The notes under the pieces are model-generated. The model was given only the letters and a program-made list of their open reading frames with translations. It was not told where the DNA came from and ran no database searches. From a bacterium (GTDB lineage: Bacteria; Bacteroidota; Ignavibacteria; Kapaibacteriales; UBA961), in NCBI GenBank assembly GCA_022844575.1, contig JALHLL010000008.1:8815-27347 (forward strand): 18,533 nucleotides of DNA, read 5' to 3'. Below, piece after piece: positions 7,708-16,886 of this stretch (the stretch's first letter is position 1; each line of letters opens with the position of its first letter). The position numbers and the translations under genes are program-made.

Positions 7708-8844
7708 ATGCCGAAAAAAGGTATAGTACATACAATTATCCATTCTTTTGAATCTCTAAACAGGCATATTTCATATTCCATTCTACGATTATTCCTTCGT
7801 AATAAGCCCCATACTGTACCTCTTGACGGAAACAAAATCCATCGTGTATTATTATTCCGTTATGATGCGATAGGTGATATGGCTGTAACAACGGCTGCCA
7901 TTGATTTATTGCATAAAAAGTTGCCAAGTGTAAAAGTTGATGTTCTTGCTTCAGAATATAATTGCCATATTATTCGGCATAATAATCAGTTTAACAGCAT
8001 ATTTATTTACAATAAATCTTTTATTTCTCACTTAAAACTTTTAAGGGAAATTAGAAAGAATAAGTATGATGCCGTATTCTGTTTTGTACTGTTCAAAACA
8101 ACGTATGCGGGTTTGTTAGCAAATATGCTTGCCGGAAGAAATGCCTCAAAGATTACTATTCTTTTCCAAAACAGAAAAAAATTATATGATGTTTTTTTTA
8201 ATGTTCATATACATTTGGAAAGAGATAAATGCACAATGGCGGAATTACAAGCACGTATGCTTTGTGATGTATTCGGATGGGAGTATGAAAAAGAAAAACT
8301 TATTATGGACATTCCATTAGGTGATGAGAATATTGAACATGCGAACGATTTTTTAACAACACGTTCAATTTTACCATCCTCGCCTTTTATTGCATTCAAC
8401 ATTTCGGCAGGAAGAGAATACAGAGAATTTTCTGTTGAAAAAAACATCGAAATAGTACAACACTTTACAATACGTTTTCCGAATGTACCGATAGTAATTA
8501 TAGCGATGGATAGAGATGTACACAAAGCCATTGCTATAAAACAAGGCATTTCCGATTCGATATGCGAGGTATTTAACAGCAAAGATATTTTGGATGTTTG
8601 CGCGATAGTTAAGTCGTCGAAAATGGTGGTTTCACCAGATACATCATTAGTGCATATTGCCTCCGCATATAAGAAGCCGACCGTTGCTTTCTATTCGCAA
8701 ATGACAACCTACATTTATGAATGGATGCCTTTTAATGTACCGTATCGTGCGTTAGTTGCGCCCGATAAAAAGGAAATAGAGTATATTCCAACACAAGACT
8801 GTTATAATGCCGTATGTAGTCTGTGGAGTGAAACCAAAAAATGA
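7708..8844 (+). CDS. Glycosyltransferase family 9 protein (heptosyltransferase-like)
   Basis: A 378-aa GT9-family (GT-B fold) enzyme. GT9 members such as WaaC and WaaF transfer ADP-heptose to the lipopolysaccharide core; others use different sugars, so the substrate is not certain. The N-terminal domain opens with RVLLFRYDAIGDMAVTTAAID (46-66), the family's acceptor-side loop; the C-terminal nucleotide-sugar domain has VVSPDTSLVHIASAYKKPTV (307-326) with the conserved D, S/T and H. The length is normal. There is no signal peptide; the enzyme should act at the cytoplasmic face of the inner membrane. The start lies 10 nt after the truncated kinase gene without a clear Shine-Dalgarno, and its stop overlaps the second GT9 gene by 4 nt, which indicates coupled translation. 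Confidence 0.88.
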   Translation: MPKKGIVHTIIHSFESLNRHISYSILRLFLRNKPHTVPLDGNKIHRVLLFRYDAIGDMAVTTAAIDLLHKKLPSVKVDVLASEYNCHIIRHNNQFNSIFIYNKSFISHLKLLREIRKNKYDAVFCFVLFKTTYAGLLANMLAGRNASKITILFQNRKKLYDVFFNVHIHLERDKCTMAELQARMLCDVFGWEYEKEKLIMDIPLGDENIEHANDFLTTRSILPSSPFIAFNISAGREYREFSVEKNIEIVQHFTIRFPNVPIVIIAMDRDVHKAIAIKQGISDSICEVFNSKDILDVCAIVKSSKMVVSPDTSLVHIASAYKKPTVAFYSQMTTYIYEWMPFNVPYRALVAPDKKEIEYIPTQDCYNAVCSLWSETKK

Positions 8845-9908
8845 TACGCTTGATCTCCCCTATCTTATCTTTATATTTTGGGACATATAGGAAGTTTCGA
8901 CCAATACAACCCCATTCAGTAAAGAAAATCGCAATCTGCCCTGCGGGCGGTATTGGCGATTGTATTACAATACTGCCCATGATTCGCCTTCTGAAAAGAA
9001 TATGTCTGCAGGCAGAAATCCACATTATAGCCAATGAGCGCAATTACAGCGTATTGGAAAATGATACGGATATACAAGAAATTCATATTCCCAAAACTGA
9101 CGATGATTGGGTACGATACAGAAAATATAATTTTTCAGTAGTATTTATTCTGAATTGGATCAATATATCGGCGTGGGGAATAAGAGCATGGAAAATAGGC
9201 GGAAGAAATTCGATACGCATAATACCATTTCAGGGTAAAAGATATAATCATTTTTTTTCATATCAATACGGAAGTACTCAAATTGCCCGAAATGTAACCG
9301 ATATTTACATTGATTTGGTTGCCGATACATTCGGAATTGAAATAACAAAAAAAGAACGAGCAAATATTCCCTATAGATTTGAACTCGGTAATGATGCCGA
9401 TGAATATGCTCATACTGTCACATCATTATTCGGTAATGGAAAGTATGCCATTATAAATTATTCCATTATACATGAACGGAAGAGATGGCATGATGAGGGG
9501 TATAGAACAATAGCTGAAAACATCTTGGAACAATTCCCCGATATGTACATTGTGATTATATACGTACAACAGGATGAAGAAAAAGTACGCGATTGTTTCG
9601 AGATACTCAATAGTAATCGTATTATATATGCCTTACCGCATGAGAATTTTTTGTATTCAGTTGCACTTATTAGAAACTCTCAATTCCTTTTTTCGGTGGA
9701 TACATCGTTTATTCATTGCTGCTCTGCTTTCGGTATTCCTGTTTTCGGTCTTTATATCGGTGAAAAAAATAATTCAACCCTTTGGTCGGCGCGGAATGTA
9801 CCTTTCCTTTATATCGAAAGTAAAAACGGACAAAATATATCATCCATACAGATTGATGAAGTCTTACCTCCATTTAGGAAATTTTTGGACGATAGAAGGA
9901 ATACATAA
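8841..9908 (+). CDS. Second glycosyltransferase family 9 protein
   Basis: A 355-aa GT9-family protein, only distantly similar to its neighbour, so the pair is not a recent duplication. KKIAICPAGGIGDCITILPM (28-47) is the N-terminal glycine loop with the conserved IGD; KRWHDEGYRTIAENIL matches the family's W-x-x-E segment; FSVDTSFIHCCSAFGIPVFG (284-303) is the donor-site motif. A sugar-transfer role in surface polysaccharide or lipid-core assembly is inferred from the family. The ATG overlaps the preceding stop (ATGA, 8841-8844) and the TAA overlaps the next ATG by one base, so the enzyme is made with the first GT9 protein and the AraC-type regulator. Two GT9 enzymes in a row are typical for stepwise addition of two residues. 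Confidence 0.85.
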   Translation: MIRLISPILSLYFGTYRKFRPIQPHSVKKIAICPAGGIGDCITILPMIRLLKRICLQAEIHIIANERNYSVLENDTDIQEIHIPKTDDDWVRYRKYNFSVVFILNWINISAWGIRAWKIGGRNSIRIIPFQGKRYNHFFSYQYGSTQIARNVTDIYIDLVADTFGIEITKKERANIPYRFELGNDADEYAHTVTSLFGNGKYAIINYSIIHERKRWHDEGYRTIAENILEQFPDMYIVIIYVQQDEEKVRDCFEILNSNRIIYALPHENFLYSVALIRNSQFLFSVDTSFIHCCSAFGIPVFGLYIGEKNNSTLWSARNVPFLYIESKNGQNISSIQIDEVLPPFRKFLDDRRNT

Positions 9909-10855
9909 TGTATATGATATGTCCTGAATCTCCGATCATACATACCCAATTCCCCAATATTGAGAAATTAAAACATAAAATTGCTCAATCAAGGAAAAAA
10001 CAATCGGGGTGGCCTACTTGTATTATTAAAGCAAGTGCCTCCCAGGTATTCCGTCCGAATATTGACGGACCTTTATCATTATTTACCAATATCTCGGGAA
10101 TATCGCAATGCAATGTTGGGAATGGTAATGTTGCAATCAATAGCGACAATTTTTTCATCAGTAATTCCGAACAGATTTATACACTTGAAATTGATTCATC
10201 GTTACCTACACAAACACTGAACATTCATTTCGGTGATGAACTCGCCCAATCAGCAATGCAAACACTTACAAAATCTTCCGGCTTTGTACTTGAACATTAT
10301 AAATCATACTCAACTCCCTTGCCGGTGTTTTTTAATAGTTTATATGCTATAAATACTGAAATACGCAACTTACTTTCTATTATCTATAAAACGGATGACA
10401 ACGATATTTTCAAAATTGAAGAAATTTTAATTCTCATCTTAGAAAAAATCCTTCGTTCGCACAGTACAACAATAAAAGAAGCTGAACGATTACCCCATAT
10501 AAAACATGCTAATAAAGTTGAGATTTATAAAAGATTACTTATAGGACGCGATTACATTTATAGTAATACAAATAGGAATATCTCTCTTCAAGAAATTGCT
10601 AAAGTTTCAATGATGTCGAGATTCCATTTCTTAAGAGCATTCAAAACAGCATTCGGTAAAACACCTTATCAAATGCTCATCTCTAAACGTATCGATAAAG
10701 CAAAGGAATTACTCCAATCAACAGATTTCCCCATAACCGATATTTGCTATCTCATCGGTTTTGAGAGTGTACCCTCATTCACTTTACTTTTTAAGAAAAT
10801 CATCGGTTGCCCACCTCATACATTCCGCTTAAGCAAAAAAAGCAATTTTCAATAA
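9908..10855 (+). CDS. AraC-family transcriptional regulator
   Basis: A 315-aa regulator. The C-terminal DNA-binding domain (about 208-310) has both helix-turn-helix units: ISLQEIAKVSMMSRFHFLRAF (225-245) with FGKTPYQMLISKRIDKAKELL, then FPITDICYLIGFESVPSFTLLFKK and the CPPHTFR ending typical of AraC/XylS proteins. The N-terminal part (1-190) is probably a small-molecule sensing domain. It shows the beta-rich pattern of cupin-like regulators (NFFISNSEQIYTLEI), but I recognise no specific ligand class. Its start shares one base with the stop of the second GT9 gene (TAATG), so it is translated with the glycosyltransferases, unusual company for such a regulator. Possible targets are its own operon or the membrane protein gene that follows after 67 nt. 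Confidence 0.9.
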   Translation: MYMICPESPIIHTQFPNIEKLKHKIAQSRKKQSGWPTCIIKASASQVFRPNIDGPLSLFTNISGISQCNVGNGNVAINSDNFFISNSEQIYTLEIDSSLPTQTLNIHFGDELAQSAMQTLTKSSGFVLEHYKSYSTPLPVFFNSLYAINTEIRNLLSIIYKTDDNDIFKIEEILILILEKILRSHSTTIKEAERLPHIKHANKVEIYKRLLIGRDYIYSNTNRNISLQEIAKVSMMSRFHFLRAFKTAFGKTPYQMLISKRIDKAKELLQSTDFPITDICYLIGFESVPSFTLLFKKIIGCPPHTFRLSKKSNFQ

Positions 10856-10922
10856 GTACTCTTTTTAAAATAGCCGTAATATTGCTACGTATTTATAATA
10901 CTGTTCTTTTAAGAGGTGTTTC

Positions 10923-11624
10923 ATGACATCAGCATCTATTCTGTTTCTTTGTATTTGTGCGTTTGTCGTATGGGTATTTATCTACTTTGTACGACATTCA
11001 GAATCTCAACGTTTCAGCCGCAGAACAATTTCGATATTCCTAACATGGGTATTACTGAGCGGCCTTATCGGTTTTTCCGGCTTTGTTAAGGATTTTTCTA
11101 CCATTCCGCCCAAATTTGCCATTATAATTATTCCCGCTTTTACGCTCTCCTTTCTGTTTTCATTCAGTAGAGGAATAAAGGACGCTCTCCACACAATAAA
11201 CCCATTCTATCTTATTGCTTTTCAGGTATTTCGAATAGCCGTCGAGATAGTGTTATGGTTATTGTATCGTGATAATACAATCCCCATACAAATGTCTTTC
11301 GAGGGAAGTAATTTCGATATACTTGCGGGCATAACAGCCCCTTTTATTGCGTACTTCTGTTTTAAGAAAAAATCATTACCGCTTATTATAGCACAAATAT
11401 GGAATTATGTTTGCCTAACACTACTCTGTAATATCATAGTGATAGCTCTTGTATCCACTCCAACCATATTTCGATTGTATATGAATGAGCCGCCAAATAC
11501 AATGGTTGCAAACTTTCCCTATATATGGCTCCCTGCATTTGTTGCTCCGATGGCTATGGTAGGACATATTCTATCATTAAGGCAGTTGACATTACTCCGA
11601 CAGAATGGCACTCAGCCGGTTTAG
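10923..11624 (+). CDS. Polytopic membrane protein of unknown function
   Basis: A 233-aa integral membrane protein with about seven predicted helices (near 5-23, 37-55, 64-84, 97-118, 130-147, 151-177 and 199-218). Conserved-looking patches are FRIAVEIVLWLLY (102-114), MSFEGSNFDILAGITAPF, NEPPNT and WLPAFVAP; similar proteins occur as hypothetical genes in Bacteroidota, often without neighbours that explain them. AGAGG lies 7 nt before the ATG. The 67-nt gap upstream contains TATAAT at 10894-10899 without a good -35, so it may have its own, possibly activator-dependent, promoter; the AraC-type regulator just upstream is the natural candidate. No enzymatic motif is visible. Confidence 0.75.
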   Translation: MTSASILFLCICAFVVWVFIYFVRHSESQRFSRRTISIFLTWVLLSGLIGFSGFVKDFSTIPPKFAIIIIPAFTLSFLFSFSRGIKDALHTINPFYLIAFQVFRIAVEIVLWLLYRDNTIPIQMSFEGSNFDILAGITAPFIAYFCFKKKSLPLIIAQIWNYVCLTLLCNIIVIALVSTPTIFRLYMNEPPNTMVANFPYIWLPAFVAPMAMVGHILSLRQLTLLRQNGTQPV

Positions 11625-11691
11625 AGTGTATCTCAATTCTTACTCATTATCTTTTTTGGCGTAATTTTGTTTCCATTGAAGAGGAAACAGT

Positions 11692-12180
11692 ATGATCATC
11701 ACACCTGAACAAAGGTCAAAAAGAGTACAAAAGATAGTTGCGCAAAACAGAAAAGCAAGACATGAATATAATGTAATCAGTACATTGGAAGTCGGTATAG
11801 AACTACGCGGTACGGAAGTAAAGTCATTACGAGCGGGTAAATGCAATCTTAGTGATAGCTATGCCGATTTTCCTTCCAAATTGAACAATGAACTATATTT
11901 GATGCATTGTCATATAAGCCCCTATGATTTTGGCAATCGTGAAAATCATGAGCCGATGCGACCCAAAAAGCTACTTTTAAAGTCAAATGAAGCCATAAAA
12001 TTACGTGCTGCTATTCAAGAAAAAGGGATGACTGTTATTCCCCTTTCCATATACTTTTCAGGACCATACATAAAAGTGGGGCTTGCAGTAGTGAAGGGAA
12101 AAAAACTCCATGATAAACGTGCGGATATTAAAGAGCGTGATATTAACAGAGAATTGAGAAGACGTGGGAATGATGATTAA
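11692..12180 (+). CDS. smpB: SsrA (tmRNA)-binding protein SmpB
   Basis: A 162-aa protein of normal SmpB length. SmpB binds tmRNA and delivers it to stalled ribosomes for trans-translation, releasing the ribosome and tagging the nascent chain for degradation. The oligonucleotide-binding core shows NRKARHEYNVISTLEVGIEL, GTEVKSLRAGKCNLSDSYA and HISPYDFGNRENHEPMRPKKL; then GMTVIPLSIYF and the KGKKLHDKRADIKERD motif lead into a basic C-terminal tail, which in SmpB enters the empty mRNA channel. AGAGGAA precedes the ATG at good spacing. The gene ends 18 nt before the end of a convergent gene with no hairpin between. The partner RNA gene is not in the window. Confidence 0.97.
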   Translation: MIITPEQRSKRVQKIVAQNRKARHEYNVISTLEVGIELRGTEVKSLRAGKCNLSDSYADFPSKLNNELYLMHCHISPYDFGNRENHEPMRPKKLLLKSNEAIKLRAAIQEKGMTVIPLSIYFSGPYIKVGLAVVKGKKLHDKRADIKERDINRELRRRGNDD

Positions 12181-12198
12181 TTTGGGAAGATTTTAATG

Positions 12199-13317
12199 TC
12201 ATTCTTTTCTCTGCGACAATAGTATCATAAAAAACGGAACAGATTGAAGAAAGTACGATATATCAAAAGCATCGGCATAGATTACTTCACTCCATCCGTA
12301 TTTGAATAATGCAAAACAGAGGGCTATAAACACTGTAAGAAACAGCATCAGGCCGGAATACCACAACTTCATATCGAAATCTTTTGCTCTTGTTCCAAGA
12401 ACAATACTTAGTCCTATCATCAATGCTGATAGCCATGTCGGCATAAACAATGATTGCATTGCCAACGGATTATGGAGAAAAAATAGCTCGCTATTCCAAA
12501 GGTATAATATAGCTAAAGAGAGTATCGGTACAAATCCTGTAAGAAAACTAACTTTTATTAGTTCAGACCATTTCTTTTCCCGTATAAAATCGCCGAGTAC
12601 ACTCACCGATAGTGGTATAATAACCGAAGAGCGTGTGGCTGTTAAAAGTCCGCTTATTATTCCCTTTTTTATCGGAGATAATGTTTTTACTGCATTATAC
12701 AGAAAAAAAAGTACCGTAAGACTCATATTCATAACAATAGTACTACGTGTTGTACTTTCCCACCATAAGGCAGGGCTTAATAGCCATAACCATAATAAAG
12801 AACGTAGAGAAAAAGATCTTTTTTGAGTATGATTAAATTTCGTAATTCCCCAAATCAACAATAAGAAAATGGATAAGGATAATAACCCTACTTCACCTAT
12901 AATATGAAAAGGAAAAGCAAGTACATGATACATAGGCAGTTGACCCGGCACATTATTGCTATATAAAGGCGTGTATGGATAATTACCTGCAAAAACATTA
13001 TCCCAAAATGTTTTTATCATCAGCCATCTATCTACACGCAATATCCCCTTGGGTATAAAAACAAAACAGAGTATCCATAATATTACAATCGTACATAAAA
13101 GTATGCGTATCTGATTCCTTTCCGCTATACCGGATTTTTTCTCAGCCTTATCAAAAATCGTATATAAATATTCTTTATAATAATAGCCTACACACATAAT
13201 AATGGGTAAAAATATACTTATCCCGTAAGCATATTCCAATGGAATTATCCTTGAAGAATATTTAAGAATAAATATTCCATTGATAAGCGAAAGAATGAGA
13301 AGAGAAATAAAAGCCAT
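12199..13317 (-). CDS. Polytopic membrane protein, GT-C-like, function unknown
   Basis: A 372-aa protein with roughly ten hydrophobic helices spread over its length. A loop of about 40 residues after the third helix has RVDRWLMIKTFWDNVFAGNYPYTP and the segment VPGQLPMYH, followed by FPFHIIGEVGLL. A short DxxW loop with YPYTP and P-MYH recalls GT-C glycosyltransferases acting on lipid-linked sugars (GT87/DUF2029 type), but I cannot assign it firmly. WWESTTRSTIVMNMSL and LLTATRSSVIIPLS are other polar patches within membrane segments. There is no clear Shine-Dalgarno. The start lies only 11 nt beyond the T-tract of the nrdJ terminator, so expression must come from readthrough or from a promoter within the end of nrdJ. 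It converges with smpB. Confidence 0.7.
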   Translation of the reverse strand: MAFISLLILSLINGIFILKYSSRIIPLEYAYGISIFLPIIMCVGYYYKEYLYTIFDKAEKKSGIAERNQIRILLCTIVILWILCFVFIPKGILRVDRWLMIKTFWDNVFAGNYPYTPLYSNNVPGQLPMYHVLAFPFHIIGEVGLLSLSIFLLLIWGITKFNHTQKRSFSLRSLLWLWLLSPALWWESTTRSTIVMNMSLTVLFFLYNAVKTLSPIKKGIISGLLTATRSSVIIPLSVSVLGDFIREKKWSELIKVSFLTGFVPILSLAILYLWNSELFFLHNPLAMQSLFMPTWLSALMIGLSIVLGTRAKDFDMKLWYSGLMLFLTVFIALCFALFKYGWSEVIYADAFDISYFLQSVPFFMILLSQRKE

Positions 13318-13328
13318 AATGCTTTTCT

Positions 13329-13366
13329 AAAAAAATGACCTCACAAGATATTCACCTGTGAGGTCA
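13329..13366 (-). terminator. Intrinsic terminator of nrdJ
   Basis: On the minus strand a 10-bp stem (13357-13366 with 13336-13345; TGACCTCACA and its complement) and an 11-nt loop are followed by seven T residues (13329-13335). It begins 28 bp past the nrdJ stop and is a textbook intrinsic terminator. The next leftward gene starts 11 nt further on. Confidence 0.88.
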
Positions 13367-13394
13367 AAATTACGATTGAATATTATAGTAGTAA

Positions 13395-16300
13395 TCAGGA
13401 GCAACCGCTTGTTGTTCCACAATCATCGCATACGGTGCAACTACCATTACGTTTTACACGCATAGAGCCGCAGTTGGAGCATTGTTCGCCGGTATAACCT
13501 TTTGCTTTCGCTTCATATACTTTCGATTTTGTTCCACCATTACCATTCGATGTAACGCTATCCACTGTTTCAACAACAAGCCCCGTTAATACCGGATTAT
13601 CAAAATCCAAATGGAGATTCGGTAATTTGGGTTCCGCTTTTGCTTTCGGCGCTTTTGCGTTTGGCGTAGTTGTATTATCAACAGGGACTTCATCCACCGC
13701 TTTCACATGAACAAAATCGGTACGTTTCAAATAATCATAACCGATTGAACGGAATACATAATCCAAAATCGAGGTTGAATTTTTGATTGCTTCATGCCCT
13801 TGCACGGGACCTGCCGGCTCAAAGCGTGTAAATGTAAATGTATCTACAAGCTCTTCAAGCGGCATTCCGTATTGTAATGCTTTTGAAGCAAGCACGGCAA
13901 AGCAATTCAATAATCCTTTGAATGATGCACCTTCTTTGTACATATCAATAAATATCTCGCCCAAACCGCCATCTTCATATTCACCAGTGCGTAGAAACAC
14001 TTTATGTCCGGCAACGGTTGCCTCTCGTACATATCCCGTACGTTTTTTCGGTAAACGGCGACGCTCAGCCCGATGGTATACACGCTCAACAATACGTTCT
14101 TGTACTTCTCGCGGTCCTTGCGTTTCATCCAAACTTTCTTCATCACCCAACATAATTACTTCATCAATCAGATCATCGTTGGAAGAATTAAGCGGTTGCG
14201 ATAATTTCGATCCGTCACGATATAAAGCAATGGCTTTTACCATTAACTTCCATGACTGCATATATACATTATCAACATCTGCAATAGTGGCATCACCCGG
14301 CATATTCACCGTTTTACTGATGGAACCGCTTATGAACGGTTGTGCTGCCGCCATCATGCGAACATGCGCCATATAATCAATATAACGTTTGCCATGCTTG
14401 CCGCATTTATTTGCACAATCGAAAATAGTTAAGTGCTCATCACGCAAATGCGGAGCACCTTCTATCATCATTGTACCGCATACATAATCATTCGCTTTTT
14501 CAATTTCTTCTTTTGTAAAACCGATTTCACGAAGCATATCAAAACTGAAATCATCCAACTGTTTATCGGAAAATCCGAGTGAACGACAGAAGTCTTCTCC
14601 AAGTGCCCATTTATTAAAGGCAAATTTTATATCGAATACATTGTCAAGTTGTTTTTCAATCGCTTCGATTTTATCATCGGGGAAACCTTTTTCCTGCAAT
14701 CGTTTACGATTGATAGTCGGACATCCGACAAATGTACCATGTCCTTTACAGTATTTTTCAATATCATCAATTGCCTTTTCGGAATATCCGAGATTAACCA
14801 ATGCTTTACGAACTGATTGATTCACGATTTTGAAATATCCGCCGCCTGCTAGTTTTTTAAATTTAACAATAGCAAAATCAGGCTCTATACCTGTCGTATC
14901 ACAATCCATTACCAATCCGATTGTACCTGTTGGGGCAATAACGGAAACCTGTGCATTACGATAACCATATTGTTCGCCAAGCTTCAAAGCATTATCCCAT
15001 GCTAAACGTGCAGCTGCAAGTAATGGTGTCGGACATTCATCAACATTGATACCCATCGGAAAAACGGTAATATTCTCATATTCTTCCGCAGAAGCATTAT
15101 AAGCAGCGCTACGATGATTACGCATAACACGCAGCATAGATGCAGCATTACGTTCATAACCCGGAAATGTACCGACATCACGCGCAAGTTCCGCCGAAGT
15201 TGCATACGATTCACCTGTCATAATTGCCGTAATCGCACCGGAAATTGCCAATGCTTTTTGTGAATCATATGGGATTCCCGCAACCATAAGAATCGTACCC
15301 AAGTTTGCATATCCCAAACCGAGAGTACGAAACTCATAACTTAACTGAGCAATTTTTTTTGAGGGGAATTGTGCCATAAGTACAGAAATTTCCAGTACTA
15401 TTGTCCACAAACGGACGGCATGGCGAAAATCATCCACTTGGAAAGTACCCGATTCAGTAACAAAATGTCCAAGGTTGATAGATGCTAAATTACAAGCCGT
15501 GTCATCTAAAAAAGCGTACTCCGAGCATGGATTCGTACCATTGATACGACCATCTGCCGGACAAGTATGCCACTCATTGAATGTAGTATCGAATTGCAAA
15601 CCGGGGTCAGCCGATTTCCACGCACTCATATTTATCTTAGCCCACAAATCGCGTGCTTTTACTTTACGTGCTACATCGCCATTGGTACGCCAGCGTAGTT
15701 CCCACATCTCATCGCGCTCAACGGCACGCATAAAATCATTAGTAACACGCACGGAGTTATTGGAGTTTTGTCCAGCAACCGTTACATACGCTTCAGACTC
15801 ATAATGTGTATCATAAGCATCAAAATCCAAATTCGTATATCCCTGGTCAACCAATGCTAAGGTTCTTAGGATATAGCTTAACGGTACACCACGATGTACC
15901 GCATTACGAATCAGTTTTTCCAGGTGTTCGTTTTCTTTTCTATCCGAGCCATTCGCAATTGCCTCTTCCATAATTGCTTTGAGGAAGGTTGAGCAAATTT
16001 TAGAACCGGAAACAAGTGCCGCTACCTTTTCTTCTTCTTTAGCTTTCCATTCAATAAAAGTTTCGATATCGGGGTGATCGATATTAACGATTACCATTTT
16101 TGCCGCACGACGAGTTGTTCCGCCAGATTTGATTGCTCCCGCTGCCCTATCGAATATTTTCAGGAAACTCATTAAACCGGATGAATAACCGCCACCGCTT
16201 AATTTTTCACCCGCACCGCGCAAATTGGAGAAGTTAGAACCCGTTCCGCTTCCGAATTTGAAGATACGCGCCTCTCGAGTTACCAAATCGAAGATACCGC

Positions 16301-16886
16301 CTTCATTTACCAAATCATCATCAACCGATTGTATAAAACAAGCGTGGGGTTGAGGATGTGTATAAGAATCGGTTGATTTGGTCATTTCACGTGTTTCGGG
16401 GTCAACATAATAATGACCTTGCGGATTGCCTGTAATACCATAAGCCCAGTTAAGTCCTGTATTGAACCATTGCGGCGAATTCGGAGCTGACATCTGCTTC
16501 AACAGCATATAAGCAATTTCATCGTAAAATGTTTGTGCATCCTCCGCCGAGTCAAAGTAACCGTACTTTTCTCCCCAGTGTCGCCAACACCCTGCCAGCC
16601 TATGAACCACCTGACGTACGGAGTTTTCCGCACCAATCTTTTGTTTGCCATTTTCATCAAGAATCGGCTTCCCTTCCTTATCGGTAAGCGGAACTCCGGC
16701 TTTACGAAAATACTTTTGCGCTAAAATATCGGTAGCGACCTGCGACCATTGCGATGGTACTTCGATGTCTTGCATATTAAACACCGTCGAACCATCGGTA
16801 TTGCGCAATACCGAAGCCCTTGTCATATAGTCAAATTGACTGTAGGGGCTAACACCCGCTTGCGTAAAGCGACGCGCTATATTCAT
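13395..16886 (-). CDS. nrdJ: Adenosylcobalamin-dependent (class II) ribonucleoside-diphosphate reductase
   Basis: A 1163-aa enzyme reducing ribonucleotides to deoxyribonucleotides with a B12-generated thiyl radical, without need for oxygen. The first redox cysteine is in HACFIQSV (C183); GSGTGSNFSNLRG and SGGTTRRAAKMVI (212-224, 254-266) line the active site; TNPCSEY holds the N452/C454/E456 catalytic triad with thiyl C454, and the second redox cysteine C465 follows at the usual 11-residue spacing. APTGTIGLVMDCDTTGIEP (about 650) is the substrate-binding loop. A TSCPD domain occupies about 950-1050 (RTGEYEDGGLGEIF, FTFTRFEPAG). The C-terminal tail is Cys-rich (C1136, C1139, C1150, C1153, C1156, C1162), fitting a zinc-ribbon or shuttle redox tail. 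AGAGG lies 8 nt upstream of the ATG. No cobalamin riboswitch or small-subunit gene accompanies it. The gene is intact and free of inteins. Confidence 0.97.
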   Translation of the reverse strand: MNIARRFTQAGVSPYSQFDYMTRASVLRNTDGSTVFNMQDIEVPSQWSQVATDILAQKYFRKAGVPLTDKEGKPILDENGKQKIGAENSVRQVVHRLAGCWRHWGEKYGYFDSAEDAQTFYDEIAYMLLKQMSAPNSPQWFNTGLNWAYGITGNPQGHYYVDPETREMTKSTDSYTHPQPHACFIQSVDDDLVNEGGIFDLVTREARIFKFGSGTGSNFSNLRGAGEKLSGGGYSSGLMSFLKIFDRAAGAIKSGGTTRRAAKMVIVNIDHPDIETFIEWKAKEEEKVAALVSGSKICSTFLKAIMEEAIANGSDRKENEHLEKLIRNAVHRGVPLSYILRTLALVDQGYTNLDFDAYDTHYESEAYVTVAGQNSNNSVRVTNDFMRAVERDEMWELRWRTNGDVARKVKARDLWAKINMSAWKSADPGLQFDTTFNEWHTCPADGRINGTNPCSEYAFLDDTACNLASINLGHFVTESGTFQVDDFRHAVRLWTIVLEISVLMAQFPSKKIAQLSYEFRTLGLGYANLGTILMVAGIPYDSQKALAISGAITAIMTGESYATSAELARDVGTFPGYERNAASMLRVMRNHRSAAYNASAEEYENITVFPMGINVDECPTPLLAAARLAWDNALKLGEQYGYRNAQVSVIAPTGTIGLVMDCDTTGIEPDFAIVKFKKLAGGGYFKIVNQSVRKALVNLGYSEKAIDDIEKYCKGHGTFVGCPTINRKRLQEKGFPDDKIEAIEKQLDNVFDIKFAFNKWALGEDFCRSLGFSDKQLDDFSFDMLREIGFTKEEIEKANDYVCGTMMIEGAPHLRDEHLTIFDCANKCGKHGKRYIDYMAHVRMMAAAQPFISGSISKTVNMPGDATIADVDNVYMQSWKLMVKAIALYRDGSKLSQPLNSSNDDLIDEVIMLGDEESLDETQGPREVQERIVERVYHRAERRRLPKKRTGYVREATVAGHKVFLRTGEYEDGGLGEIFIDMYKEGASFKGLLNCFAVLASKALQYGMPLEELVDTFTFTRFEPAGPVQGHEAIKNSTSILDYVFRSIGYDYLKRTDFVHVKAVDEVPVDNTTTPNAKAPKAKAEPKLPNLHLDFDNPVLTGLVVETVDSVTSNGNGGTKSKVYEAKAKGYTGEQCSNCGSMRVKRNGSCTVCDDCGTTSGCS

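Noticed and set aside
7681..7760. Simple frameshift explaining the short histidine kinase
   Set aside because: All three frames after 7697 were read; none gives a G1-box-like DxGxG sequence, and one is open directly into the GT9 protein.
11625..12198. tmRNA gene next to smpB
   Set aside because: No tRNA-like ends, tag-reading frame or structured non-coding stretch is present; gaps on both sides of smpB are only 67 and 18 nt.
13783..14376. 197-codon rightward ORF opposite nrdJ
   Set aside because: Fully antisense to the conserved TSCPD and adjoining part of nrdJ; serine-rich and without a recognisable domain.
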